Source: Antarcticirhabdus aurantiaca (GTDB taxonomy: Bacteria > Pseudomonadota > Alphaproteobacteria > Rhizobiales > Rhizobiaceae). From it: a stretch of 64,000 nt of DNA. A program made the position numbers and the translations under genes. Under the pieces are notes generated by a model. The model saw nothing but the letters and a program-made list of their open reading frames with translations. It was not told the origin of the DNA and did not search any database. Shown here in pieces: positions 5,435 to 13,886 of this stretch. Position 1 is the first letter of the stretch; each line of letters opens with the position of its first letter. The DNA lies in assembly GCF_009765365.1 (NCBI RefSeq), contig NZ_VTOM01000005.1:1-64000 (forward strand). Reading direction: 5' to 3'.

Positions 5435-8346
5435 GTCTTGATATTGAGTGCGACTTCAAATCTAACGCATCGCCCCGCGAAAGCGACAGTCAGCTCCTGT
5501 ATCTCATCAACGGACGCAACCAGCGTGCGCACCTTTCGGATACCTGTGAAGCCCACCTGCACGAGAGCTCCTTCGATGTCAGCAGTCATAGCTTCTGAGA
5601 TGCGAGTTCTCGCATGGTCCAGGGAGCTATCGCCGTCGCATTCTGACTGCACGGAGAGAACAAGGCTTGCCGTTGAGCCTCCCTTGGACTCGTTCGTCAC
5701 CTCGAAGCTAACTCGTCCATCATCGCGTCCATACTTAACTGCATTGTGCACAAGAACATACAGGATGTCATATATGTAGTGATATCGATGTCCAAACAGA
5801 TTTATGCCTGTCTCACCGAGCTCGACACTTATAGCTCGCTTGTGCGCGAAGGACTCCGAAACTTCCTTGAATACCGCTTGGAACAATAGACTCAATGTCG
5901 CAGATGGAGACACATTCGGCGGGCGACTGAACCAGTTTATAAGTGATTGGAATTTTCGGTTTACAAGATCATTGATGTCTCTAATCGCATCGACGACAAT
6001 TTTCTGCCGGCCCTCGATGCTGCTACTGCCTTCAGCAGAAATATCTAAAATGAGATTCTGGCGGAGAGTACGTAAATCGTTGCGGATACGTTCTAAGTCG
6101 GTTTCCAGTATTATCCAGCAAAACTCCAGAATCGCTCCTTGCGCCACTCGAAGTCCGCCCTCTTGCTGCAATGATGTCTGGATCGTCTTCAGCGCTAGGT
6201 TGGTTGATGCGGTCTTATCCGGAGAGACTATGGTTGGGTCAATTGCGCCCCTTGGCTTCTCGTCCGATCTGATGCGGAAAATGTTTTCGCCAAGATCCTC
6301 TACATTGTTTTCGTAGGTTTTGAGCCATTGCGCGACATATTGCGAGAACGAGTGATCGTTCAGTTGACAGAAACCTATCAGCTCTTCAGCCATCCGCCGC
6401 ACGTCGGTGACCATCACCCCATGAAGCGTACCGTGCCTTATGCGACGTCCAATATAGGAGTCGACACCATAAAATTTGTTGGCGCAGAACTCCCTGTAGG
6501 CTCGATCTATAATGAACACCAGGCGGGCGTGCGGGTCCTGAAGACGAGCTATCTCGCTTCTAAATTCGGTTGTCGCCGTGATCTCTTGGTGCCATCCAGC
6601 CAGGATTGGAACCAAATCCCTCAATTCACTAAGAACTTGTTCGGATAACCATTGCAAATAGCGCGCACTGTCAACGTATATCCGATTCTCATCCAGGTCA
6701 CCGCGCACTTGGCGGAGCTTGCTCTCTAGCCGCAGAACGTTTGCATGATCATGCATCGGCGGATCATCTGTCACCTGCGAGTACCACTCAAGCATAGAGA
6801 CTCGAGCGTTCGTAACATCCGCTGCTGTCGGGTATAGGTCGTACAAGCGAACGAGGAACTGCTCATTAGCAGTATGGAAAAAATGAGCCCCGACATGACT
6901 CCCACTGCTCTGCAGAAAATCTAGAAACTGGGTTATATCTCCATTGAAGCGAGAGAGCACGACTCTCTGCGTCGCCTTTCTAAGCGCATGCGCATGCCTT
7001 TCTGTTTCAGTGGAGTCGAAAAGCAGTGCAGCTCGCAGGTACTCGAACAAATCATCATAAGATTTTGAGCCTAAAAATGTTGAAAGCTCATTTGCAGTAG
7101 TGAGGAGTGCCACATCAACAGTCTTATCCAGCAACTGAAGCAGCCCGATGCCATCTAGGGCGCAGCTCTGACTTTCACGCTCTATCATCAGCATTAGAGC
7201 GATGGTTCGGTGAAGGCACCCACCCAACGATGCGTCGATGTTTTCGATATTTAAGGGCGTCTGCACTGGGTTGTTGGCCAAAGCAGCTATGTCACGTGCC
7301 GCAGCAAAAGGATTATCGTAGGCAGCAAGATGTGATTGCCGCTTACGTGCGCTGAAACGGTGTCCCACTGCTGACTCAATCCATTTCCTATAGCGGCGGA
7401 CTGAGGGATAATCAATCCAGGAGGAGGTATGCCTTAAGAAGGTAAGTTCAGCAAATTTGTCTTCGTCTTCTGAAGAATGAAGGAAACGATGGGATTCGAA
7501 ATCGCTGTGAGCGTCCTTCCAGGCATCGAGCACTTGGCCGGGCATACGTACCGATGAGGGAAGTTCGGCTAAACATCCATCTTCTTGCACTATGTTGCTC
7601 GAAAGAAGATAATATACAGCGTCTGGCAACGAGAATACGCTGAATGCCTGAAGCCGTCTGGCAAAAATGTCTGGCGAATCGGCGTCTGGTTCGAAAAAGT
7701 CGGCTATCACTTCAGAGGCAGGAAAACGAAGGCGGCCTCCCGCGATAAATTTTATGAAAGCTCGACGAACGTTGCTGTAACCGCGGTGAGGATCAATCGC
7801 ATCTTCAATCGCGACTGCAACAATGTCGCGTTTATTGAAATTGTAGTTTTGGAGATAGACCTGTATTTGACTCTGTATGGCGTCATCATGCTGGAATAAG
7901 TATTTCGCGCTGATGAGTCGCTTAAGCAGAACTAGTGAGAAGCCGTAGGTTGGCATTGCCTTCCTGATCGCATCGTAGACGTCAGATGCAGATCCATTGA
8001 AAATCGCCCGATCCAGTGCGCCTACGCTATTTATAAATCGGGTCAAGGCTTCCTGTTGCTCAAGCACTGCCGGCATAATTACAGCCAGCTCCTTGGATGT
8101 TCCTTCGGAGGGAACATCCATGATGTCCAGGTAAGCGCGCGCAGATTTTGGAAAATCGTCTACTAGTAAGGTTCGTCTAAGTTTTGCATCGGAACGGATG
8201 TACGCAAACACTTCGTATAGCTCGGCTGGTCTTGCTGACTTCCTTAAGTTCGCCAGTGTTTGGCGAGCAGCGTTTGTGTTGTCCGCGACAACTAAGCCCC
8301 GCAGAAGGTTGCGAACTCTGCCATTCGAAATGCTGTGGATCGTCAC
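5431..8346 (-). CDS. dtcA: Detocs sensor histidine kinase DtcA
   Basis: This 971-residue soluble protein has no membrane segment. The first 600 residues are helical and probably form a repeat-like sensor region; I see no named domain there. A candidate phospho-acceptor is H638 (or H642) in RRIRHGTLHGVM. The C-terminal 150 residues form a histidine-kinase ATPase domain with an N box at 867-873 (HNAVKYG) and a degenerate G box (GFTGIRKV). In Detocs the kinase senses infection and phosphorylates DtcB and DtcC. The start used is a GTG at 8346. No good ribosome binding site precedes it, and a three-codon frame (ATG GCA GCC TGA) ends one base upstream, so the start is uncertain. It heads the operon dtcA-dtcB-dtcC, read leftward, with AT-richer codon use than all flanking genes, a sign of horizontal transfer. 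Confidence 0.82.
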   Translation of the reverse strand: MTIHSISNGRVRNLLRGLVVADNTNAARQTLANLRKSARPAELYEVFAYIRSDAKLRRTLLVDDFPKSARAYLDIMDVPSEGTSKELAVIMPAVLEQQEALTRFINSVGALDRAIFNGSASDVYDAIRKAMPTYGFSLVLLKRLISAKYLFQHDDAIQSQIQVYLQNYNFNKRDIVAVAIEDAIDPHRGYSNVRRAFIKFIAGGRLRFPASEVIADFFEPDADSPDIFARRLQAFSVFSLPDAVYYLLSSNIVQEDGCLAELPSSVRMPGQVLDAWKDAHSDFESHRFLHSSEDEDKFAELTFLRHTSSWIDYPSVRRYRKWIESAVGHRFSARKRQSHLAAYDNPFAAARDIAALANNPVQTPLNIENIDASLGGCLHRTIALMLMIERESQSCALDGIGLLQLLDKTVDVALLTTANELSTFLGSKSYDDLFEYLRAALLFDSTETERHAHALRKATQRVVLSRFNGDITQFLDFLQSSGSHVGAHFFHTANEQFLVRLYDLYPTAADVTNARVSMLEWYSQVTDDPPMHDHANVLRLESKLRQVRGDLDENRIYVDSARYLQWLSEQVLSELRDLVPILAGWHQEITATTEFRSEIARLQDPHARLVFIIDRAYREFCANKFYGVDSYIGRRIRHGTLHGVMVTDVRRMAEELIGFCQLNDHSFSQYVAQWLKTYENNVEDLGENIFRIRSDEKPRGAIDPTIVSPDKTASTNLALKTIQTSLQQEGGLRVAQGAILEFCWIILETDLERIRNDLRTLRQNLILDISAEGSSSIEGRQKIVVDAIRDINDLVNRKFQSLINWFSRPPNVSPSATLSLLFQAVFKEVSESFAHKRAISVELGETGINLFGHRYHYIYDILYVLVHNAVKYGRDDGRVSFEVTNESKGGSTASLVLSVQSECDGDSSLDHARTRISEAMTADIEGALVQVGFTGIRKVRTLVASVDEIQELTVAFAGRCVRFEVALNIKT

Positions 8347-8704
8347 GTCAGGCTGCCATATGCGACGTTTAAGAGCGAGGAGGAGGCCAAAAATGGAGCC
8401 TGCTTAGGAATCGATGTCATCGGTGTTGCAATATGCGTGGGATCTGGGGACCGGTTCAAGCTCGACGGCGGAGGACCGCCGAGGATGTTCTAGCGCAGTC
8501 GATACCGCCGGCATCGATGATGCACTGCCGTGCAGCTTCGTGCCACTGCATCTTTCCAGAACGCGGGGTATCATGTGGGGCACGCCATACGCCAGCGGCC
8601 GTGGCGCGGTCAAATCAATTGCTTTTTGGGAGATATGGCGAAGGGGAGGAAGCCCGGCACGTCGTTCGGTGGAGCTGTGTGCAACGCCAGCGGTGGCGGC
8701 TGCG
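8347..8704. other. Non-coding gap between integrase and dtcA
   Basis: About 360 bases. This must hold the dtcA promoter on the minus strand and the 3' end of the integrase transcript. Short frames on both strands have neither a ribosome binding site nor recognisable protein features. GC is intermediate. Confidence 0.3.
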
Positions 8705-10489
8705 TCAGCTAGCCACTGAGCGCCGTGGCAGCTGCAAGCCAGGATAGCTCATGCGGTCAAGCTCGAGCTTCAGCCGCGTCAGCGACACGCCCCGGTCCAT
8801 CGACCCGTCGCTTCGCCGCACGCGGCCGTAGCTGCGTCCGACACCGCCGCCACTGTGTCCCGTGAAGGCGTGGTGGATCTCCTCGCTGATGCCGGCTTCT
8901 CGGCAGGCGCGCTTGAAAGTGTGGCGGAACGAGTGAAACGTCTTGGAGGGGTGCTCGACCACGTGGCTGCCCAGGTAGCGGCCGAACCACTTCGTCCAGG
9001 CCTTGGCTTTGTCGTCAATCGGCGGCTCGAAGCCGACCCACAATGCGTCAGCCGGTCCAGCTCGCTGCGAGCGCTCAGCGACGAAGTCGAGAAAGCCGAG
9101 GCGAACGAGTTCGTCATGGATCGGCATCGAGCGCGCGGAGGACAGGTTCTTCAGGTTCTGGTCCTCGCCCTCGTCGTTGAAGTCGAGAAAGGCAATGCCG
9201 TCGCCCTCCCGCACATCGCTGACCTTCAGCTGCGCGATCTCTGTTCGCCGGGCACCGCAGAACAGCGCGATCAGCGGAAACCAATAGGCGGCTTCACCCT
9301 TGCCGCCGAGGGGCCGCTTGCCTGCGGCATAGACGGGCGAGGCCAGCAGCCTGTTCAGCTCGTCGACGCTGAACGGCTCGTAGTGGTCGCGCTCCATGTG
9401 CGAGATGTCGAAGGCGACGTGGAAGGGGTTCGACCAGGAGGGGAGATCCTCGAAATGCCCGTCTTTCTCCGCCTTGGTGACGATGCCGGCCACGAGGTTC
9501 AGGTTCTTGTTGATGGTCTGCGCGTTGCGCGGCTCGAAGCCGCTCAGGTCCTTCTTCAGGAGGTCGGGCAGCCGCAGCTTGGCGAGCTTCTGGGGCAGGG
9601 ACTTGGGAACGCGTGCGAGTGCGTCGCGAAACTGCCGGCCGTGCGCCTTCGTGATCGAGCGAAGCGGCAGGTCGCCGTTCAGCTCGATGAAGCGCTGCAC
9701 CGCGCGCCGAGCTTCGGCGACCGAGTTGTCGCGCGGCTTGCGCGCGGCTCGTCCGCCGCCGCGCGCCCAGCTCTCCAGCGCGCTCGACAATGTTTCGCCA
9801 ACGTGGCCGCTCGCTGGCACGGCTGGCGGTTCGACGACTTCGCCCTGAAGGCGTGACTGGATGCCTTGGACGGCGCGCAGCTGGGCCTTCATGAAGGCGA
9901 TCTCGAGCTCGCGCCAGGCAGGATCGTCGGGATGAAGAGCAATCCCCATGCGCTGGACGGAGTGGTTGATGCACTGCTGCAGGAACTCGCTTCCGCGCAT
10001 CTTGGCCAAGTCGCGCCGCGTGCGCTTGTCGAGAGAGGCTGTGATCGCCTCGTAGGCCGCGAGATCGTCGTCGGTCATACCGAGCCCGTCCGGGGCGATC
10101 CTGTCGGCCGCGATGTTCCAGCCGACGCCTCGCTTGCGCAGGTGTTCGTCGTTCGACAGCAGGTTGACCTCGAACTCGCGAGCCAGCGTCTCGACCATGC
10201 CGGGCGCGAGCTCGGAGGGTGGTTCGCCGACCAAGGCCTGGCGGGCGACGTCGACGAGCCGCAGCGCGTCGGCGATCAGCGGCAGGGCTGCCCGCTCGGC
10301 CAGCCGGTGATCGTTGGTGCCGAGCGAGCGAATCAGCTCGGTCTTGAAGCGTCCCGTGCGCGGATTGGCGAGCCAGGCGAGCGCGTCGGGCCAGGGATGT
10401 GGATGCGGGTGGCCGGCGAGATCGTCGGGAAGGGGAAAGCGAAACTCGAAGCGGTTCGCGCGCCGCTGCACGTACTTCATGCGAGCCAT
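8705..10489 (-). CDS. Tyrosine recombinase (integrase) of the tRNA-Arg island
   Basis: This phage-type integrase of 594 residues begins at 10489 (MARMKYVQRR), with AAGG about twelve bases upstream; in-frame ATG codons at 10510 and 10570 are possible but have weaker sites. The N-terminus (YVQRRANRFEFRFPLP) matches the DUF6538 module found on many alphaproteobacterial integrases. A core-binding domain (about 250-370) follows. The catalytic domain shows the first Arg in FCGARRTEIAQL, the HxxR box in FHSFRHTFKRA, the third His in FTGHSG and the nucleophile Tyr in RSYGR. All key residues are present, so it should be active. It lies about 100 bases from the 3' end of tRNA-Arg, the classical placement for an integrase whose attachment site is that tRNA. 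Confidence 0.9.
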   Translation of the reverse strand: MARMKYVQRRANRFEFRFPLPDDLAGHPHPHPWPDALAWLANPRTGRFKTELIRSLGTNDHRLAERAALPLIADALRLVDVARQALVGEPPSELAPGMVETLAREFEVNLLSNDEHLRKRGVGWNIAADRIAPDGLGMTDDDLAAYEAITASLDKRTRRDLAKMRGSEFLQQCINHSVQRMGIALHPDDPAWRELEIAFMKAQLRAVQGIQSRLQGEVVEPPAVPASGHVGETLSSALESWARGGGRAARKPRDNSVAEARRAVQRFIELNGDLPLRSITKAHGRQFRDALARVPKSLPQKLAKLRLPDLLKKDLSGFEPRNAQTINKNLNLVAGIVTKAEKDGHFEDLPSWSNPFHVAFDISHMERDHYEPFSVDELNRLLASPVYAAGKRPLGGKGEAAYWFPLIALFCGARRTEIAQLKVSDVREGDGIAFLDFNDEGEDQNLKNLSSARSMPIHDELVRLGFLDFVAERSQRAGPADALWVGFEPPIDDKAKAWTKWFGRYLGSHVVEHPSKTFHSFRHTFKRACREAGISEEIHHAFTGHSGGGVGRSYGRVRRSDGSMDRGVSLTRLKLELDRMSYPGLQLPRRSVAS

Positions 10490-10586
10490 CTCTGAGCGCC
10501 TTCGTAGCATACGAATGTAGCACGAGATGAGGCGTAAGCGACTGCGGCGACAGTGCTTTAGCGCTTCCAACGATTTACGAGGAAGG

Positions 10587-10663
10587 TGGCGCGCCCGAAA
10601 GGATTCGAACCTCTGACCCCCAGATTCGTAGTCTGGTGCTCTATCCAGCTGAGCTACGGGCGC
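10587..10663 (-). tRNA. tRNA-Arg (anticodon ACG)
   Basis: Read on the minus strand, this 77-base gene folds as a standard cloverleaf. The acceptor stem is GCGCCCG with CGGGCGC, and the D arm contains AGCTCAGCTGGATAGAGC. The anticodon stem CCAGA/TCTGG encloses CTACGAA with anticodon ACG, and the T arm contains GGTTCGAATCC. The discriminator is G and the 3' CCA is encoded (10587-10589). Its 3' end faces the integrase, so it is the likely attachment site of the island. No second copy of the tRNA 3' end was seen to the left, so the other attachment site is outside the window. Confidence 0.95.
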
Positions 10664-10706
10664 CTACTGCCTTGCTGCGAAGCGTCGTTCGAAGCCGGCT
10701 GGCGAG

Positions 10707-10735
10707 CATGTAGACGCTTGCTTGGCTGATTGCAA
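10707..10735 (-). promoter_or_regulatory. Candidate sigma-70 promoter of tRNA-Arg
   Basis: On the minus strand TTGCAA (10730-10735) and TACATG (10707-10712) are 17 bases apart, and the expected start of transcription would fall about 35-40 bases before the tRNA. The match to the consensus is only moderate. Confidence 0.4.
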
Positions 10736-10976
10736 GCGAGAATCTGAAGGCGCCGGGTGCGGGGAGGCGAGGCGCTCCAGACGGGCCCAGGGAGGCTCCG
10801 AGCAGGGGCGAAGGCACGCGGTAGCCGGCGCTTCGTCCGGTCATGATGGTGGGCTCTGTGGGGCATGCCCTCGATGCGCAGGGGGTGCGAACCGTCTCGG
10901 CCGCTCGATGAGATGTTGCGGTTTGCCTGGGCCGCGGGCGAGGCGTGCCTTCGGGGCGAGGGAGCCCGAACGTGGC
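10736..10976. other. Non-coding stretch downstream of the sulfonate permease gene
   Basis: No supportable gene. Short frames here are Arg/Pro/Ala-rich and have no ribosome binding sites. It should contain the terminator of the leftward ABC transporter operon, but I see no hairpin followed by a T run. Confidence 0.25.
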
Positions 10977-11831
10977 TTACAGGCGCGTCGCCCAGGGAAC
11001 GAAGCGGCGCTCGAGGCGGCGGAGCGCGGCCTCGAAGAGGATCGCGATGGCCGCGATGACGACGATGCCGGCTATGACGATGTCGGTCGCCAGGAAGCCG
11101 GCGGCTGCCTGGATCATGGTGCCGAGGCCCCGCGGCGCGGCGATGAGCTCGGCGGCGATCAGCGTCGACCAGCCGGCACCGAGCGCGATGCGCACGCCCG
11201 TCAGGATCGAAGGCACGGCGCTCGGCATGACGACGAAGCGCAGAACGTCCCGAGGCGAGGCGCCGAGCGAACGCGCGGCCCGGATGCGGTCCGTCGAGGC
11301 CGAGCGCACCCCGGCCGCCGTCGCGATGATGATGGGAGGGCCCATGGCGAGCCCGATCACCAGGATCTTCGAGGCCTCGCCGATGCCGAACCAGATGATG
11401 ACGAGCGGCAGGTAGGCGAGCGGGGGCAGCGGCCGCAGGACCTCGACGATCGGATCGAAGATGCCGCGCCCGATCCGGGAGGTGGCGATCGCGATCCCGA
11501 TGGGAACGCCGACGAGGAGGGCGGCGAGAAGCGCCCCGAAGACCCGGCTGAGGCTGGCGAGGGTGTGCTGGAGCAGCGACGCGTCGGCGAAGCCGCTGCG
11601 CGCGGCGAGATCGAGGGCTTCGAGAACGGCGAGCGGCGACGGCAGGAAGACGCTCGAGACCCAGCCCGCCCAGGCGGCCAGCGACCAGAGCCCGACAAGG
11701 ATGGACAGCGTCGCCGCCGAGATGGCCGCGACCGGCAATGGCGGACGGCGGCGCGCGGGGGCCGCGGTCACCGGCGGGACCTCGGCGGCTTCGGTCGGGG
11801 AAACGAGCACGGTGGCGGTCGTTCGGCTCAT
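10977..11831 (-). CDS. tauC: ABC transporter permease, sulfonate/taurine type
   Basis: This 284-residue inner-membrane protein has about six membrane helices and the cytoplasmic EAA-type loop (RAARSLGASPRDVLRFVVMPSAV split around residues 187-210) that docks on the ATPase. The sequence is typical of the SsuC/TauC/NrtB permease family (FLPSPLAVLEAL, PLAYLPLVIIWFGIGEASKI). The start overlaps the stop of the ATPase gene as ATGA, so the pair is translationally coupled. It is the last gene of a leftward transcript coming from the rhodanese and YeeE genes. Its binding protein gene is broken (12734-13743), so the transporter may now be inactive or use another binding protein. Whether the substrate is taurine or another sulfonate cannot be decided. 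Confidence 0.85.
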   Translation of the reverse strand: MSRTTATVLVSPTEAAEVPPVTAAPARRRPPLPVAAISAATLSILVGLWSLAAWAGWVSSVFLPSPLAVLEALDLAARSGFADASLLQHTLASLSRVFGALLAALLVGVPIGIAIATSRIGRGIFDPIVEVLRPLPPLAYLPLVIIWFGIGEASKILVIGLAMGPPIIIATAAGVRSASTDRIRAARSLGASPRDVLRFVVMPSAVPSILTGVRIALGAGWSTLIAAELIAAPRGLGTMIQAAAGFLATDIVIAGIVVIAAIAILFEAALRRLERRFVPWATRL

Positions 11832-12622
11832 GCGGCGCGCTCGGCCTCGTCGTGGATCATGTCGGCGAGCGCGTTGCGGTCGGCGACGAAGGCGGGATCG
11901 GCGCGGATGGCGCGGGCCGGCTCGCCGCGCAGGAAGCGCCGCCCGTAGGACGCGGGCATGTCGGCGATGATGCGCCCGGGCCGGCCGGCGAGAACCACGA
12001 CGCGGGTGCCCAGAAACAGCGCTTCCTCGATGCCGTGGGTGATGAGGAGGATGCCGGCGCCGCTTCGCTGCCAGATGCCGAGAAGGAATTCGTGCATGCG
12101 CTCGCGCGTCATGGCGTCGAGGGCGCCGAGCGGCTCGTCCATCAGGAGGTAGCGCGGCTCCGCGGCGAGCGCGCGGGCGATGCCGACGCGCTGGCGCATG
12201 CCGCCCGACAGTTCCCAGATCGCCTTATCGCCCGCGCCGGCGAGGCCGACGGATGCGAGAAGCGCCTCGGCGCGCGTCCGGCGCTCGGCGCCCGGCAGTC
12301 CACGCAGGCGAAGCGCGAAGGCGACGTTGTCGCGGGCCGAGGCCCAGGGAAACAGCGCGTCGTCCTGGAACACGACGGCGCGCTCGGCGCCCGGGCCCTC
12401 GACCCGTTCGCCGTCGACCCGCACGCTCCCGCCGCTCGGCGCGACGAAGCCGGCCGCGAGGTTGAGAAGGCTCGTCTTGCCCGAGCCGGAGCGGCCGATC
12501 ACCGAGACGAAGGCGCCGGGCTCGATCGCCAGCGACAGGTCGCGCAGAACCGGAGGCTCGTCGCGGCGCCCACTGCGTGCGGGGGGATAGGCGAGCGTCA
12601 CGCCGTCGAGATGAAGCGACAT
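11828..12622 (-). CDS. tauB: ABC transporter ATP-binding protein, sulfonate/taurine type
   Basis: This 264-residue ATPase subunit has Walker A GRSGSGKTS, a Q-loop at VVFQDDALFPW, signature LSGGMRQRVGIARAL, Walker B YLLMDEPLGALD and a switch His in LLITHGIEEAL. The Q-loop form and length are typical of the TauB/SsuB family. I chose the ATG at 12622 because the protein then starts in the usual place (MSLHLDGVTLAY); an ATG three codons upstream (12631) is possible. It overlaps the permease start by four bases and lies about 110 bases after the broken binding-protein gene. Confidence 0.85.
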   Translation of the reverse strand: MSLHLDGVTLAYPPARSGRRDEPPVLRDLSLAIEPGAFVSVIGRSGSGKTSLLNLAAGFVAPSGGSVRVDGERVEGPGAERAVVFQDDALFPWASARDNVAFALRLRGLPGAERRTRAEALLASVGLAGAGDKAIWELSGGMRQRVGIARALAAEPRYLLMDEPLGALDAMTRERMHEFLLGIWQRSGAGILLITHGIEEALFLGTRVVVLAGRPGRIIADMPASYGRRFLRGEPARAIRADPAFVADRNALADMIHDEAERAA

Positions 12623-12733
12623 GGAAAGCATCCGTCGGAAAAGGGACCGGCCGGCGCGCTTGGGAGGGACGCCGGCCGGATGACGGCGGGGGCGCGGTGG
12701 GAGGAAGGTCCGCGCTCGTCCCGCCGAGGTGGC

Positions 12734-13743
12734 TCAGTTCGCCGCGTGCGCTTCCTCGACGAAGCGCGTCGTGACGTAGGGGGCGTAGCTGTCGAGGACG
12801 GCGGGGATCTTGCCCTGTTCCTTCAGGAAGGCCGCCGTCGCCGCCACGGCCTTTGCCGTGCCGCCGCCCAGGAGGTCGGGGCCGGCCTGCTCGTCGAGGG
12901 TGGGGAAGGTGTAGCCGGTGAGGAGGGCCGGAACGTCGGCCTGCGCCGCGCCGGTGAGGCGCGCGATCGCGGCGGCCTCGGGCGAGTCGGCCCCCATTTC
13001 GCGGGGTCGGCGCGATAGGCGGCCTAGGCCTGCCCCGTCACCTCGACGAATTTGCGCACGACGTCGGGATGAGCGTCGGCGAACTCCTTGCGCACGATCC
13101 AGGCATCGAAGGTCGGGCGGCCCCAGTTCGCGACGTCCGAAGAGGTCGCGAGCACGCTGCCGGTCTTCTTGAGTTCGGCGAGCACCGGGTCCCAGACATA
13201 GGCGCCGTCGATGTCGCCGCGCTCCCAGGCCGCGGCGATCTCCGGCGGGCGCAGGTTCAGGATCCGAAGCGAGGCGGGATCGACGTTCCAGTGCTTCAGG
13301 GCGGTCAGAAGGCTGTAATGGGCGGTCGAGACGAAGGGCGTCGCGATCGTCTTGTTCGCCAAATCCTCCGGCTTCTCGATGCCGCGCACGGCCAGCGCCT
13401 CGGACGGGCCGATGAGGCCGACCACGAAGATCGTCTCGATCGGAAGCTCGCGGCTCGCGGCGGCCGCCAGCGGCGAGGAGCCGACATAGCCGATGTCCAC
13501 CGCGCCGGACGCGATCGCCGCCACGACGTCGGCCCCGCTCTCGAAGCGGGTCCATTCGATGCTCGCGCCCGTCGCCTTTTCGTAGGCGCCCTCGGCCTGG
13601 GGCACGCGGGAGGGCTCGACGATCGGCTGCCAGGCGATCACCGCCGTCACGCTTTCCGCGCGCGCCGGCAGGAGGCCGAGGCCGAAGCCCATGGCCAGGA
13701 AGGTGGCGCTGGCCATCAGCGCGCGTCTCGTCAGCGTCGTCAT
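12734..13743 (-). pseudogene. tauA: Sulfonate/taurine ABC transporter substrate-binding protein, broken by a stop and a frameshift
   Basis: From the ATG at 13743 (AGGGGAC seven bases upstream) the frame encodes a signal peptide (LMASATFLAMGFGLGLLPARA) and a TauA/SsuA-like binding protein (VDIGYVGSSPLAAAASRELP, GIEKPEDLANKTIATPF). It stops at a TAG at 13024-13026 after FVEVTGQA. Read through that codon, the homology continues (AAYRADPAKWG) but then needs a shift of one base in the G run near 12996-13001 to continue as ADSPEAAAIARLTG and on to the natural C-terminus at 12734. Two lesions within about 30 bases suggest a decayed gene, although a local sequencing error could explain both. The truncated 239-residue product would lack the C-terminal lobe helices. 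Confidence 0.8.
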
Positions 13744-13794
13744 GCTTGGGTCCCCTCGATCCCGATCGGTTCGCAACGGGATCATCATCTATTT

Positions 13795-13820
13795 GTCGAT
13801 GGTTTTTGTAGAGAAACAGA
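13795..13820. promoter_or_regulatory. AT-rich element upstream of tauA, possible shared sulfur-gene operator
   Basis: The 143-base gap between the YeeE-type gene and tauA is AT-rich against a GC-rich background. On the minus strand it contains TTTCTCTACAAAAACC followed by ATCGACAA. A very similar string (TTTGTCTACAA then TTGTCGATT) occurs upstream of the rhodanese gene. It may be the promoter/operator of tauABC. The regulator is unknown; the TTGT-n2-ACAA form would suit a GntR-type protein, but this is a guess. Confidence 0.35.
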
Positions 13821-13886
13821 CGAGCGTTTTCGGGTCGCGCCGCGGAAGGGTTTTCCGCGTTGGCAATGCCCGGCGCACCTCCGCGT

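Noticed and set aside
7485-7505. GGGATTCGAAATCGC inside dtcA, resembling the TTCGAA part of a tRNA T loop and so a possible attachment site.
   Set aside because: Only about eight bases match the tRNA-Arg 3' end and it lies within a conserved coding region; a real attachment repeat should be longer.
8404-8613. Short leftward frame between the integrase and dtcA.
   Set aside because: No ribosome site, no recognisable protein features, and overlapping frames of equal length on the other strand.
11738-13018. Long rightward frame across the tauB region.
   Set aside because: Non-protein-like Arg/Gly-rich translation opposite an ATPase with all ABC motifs.
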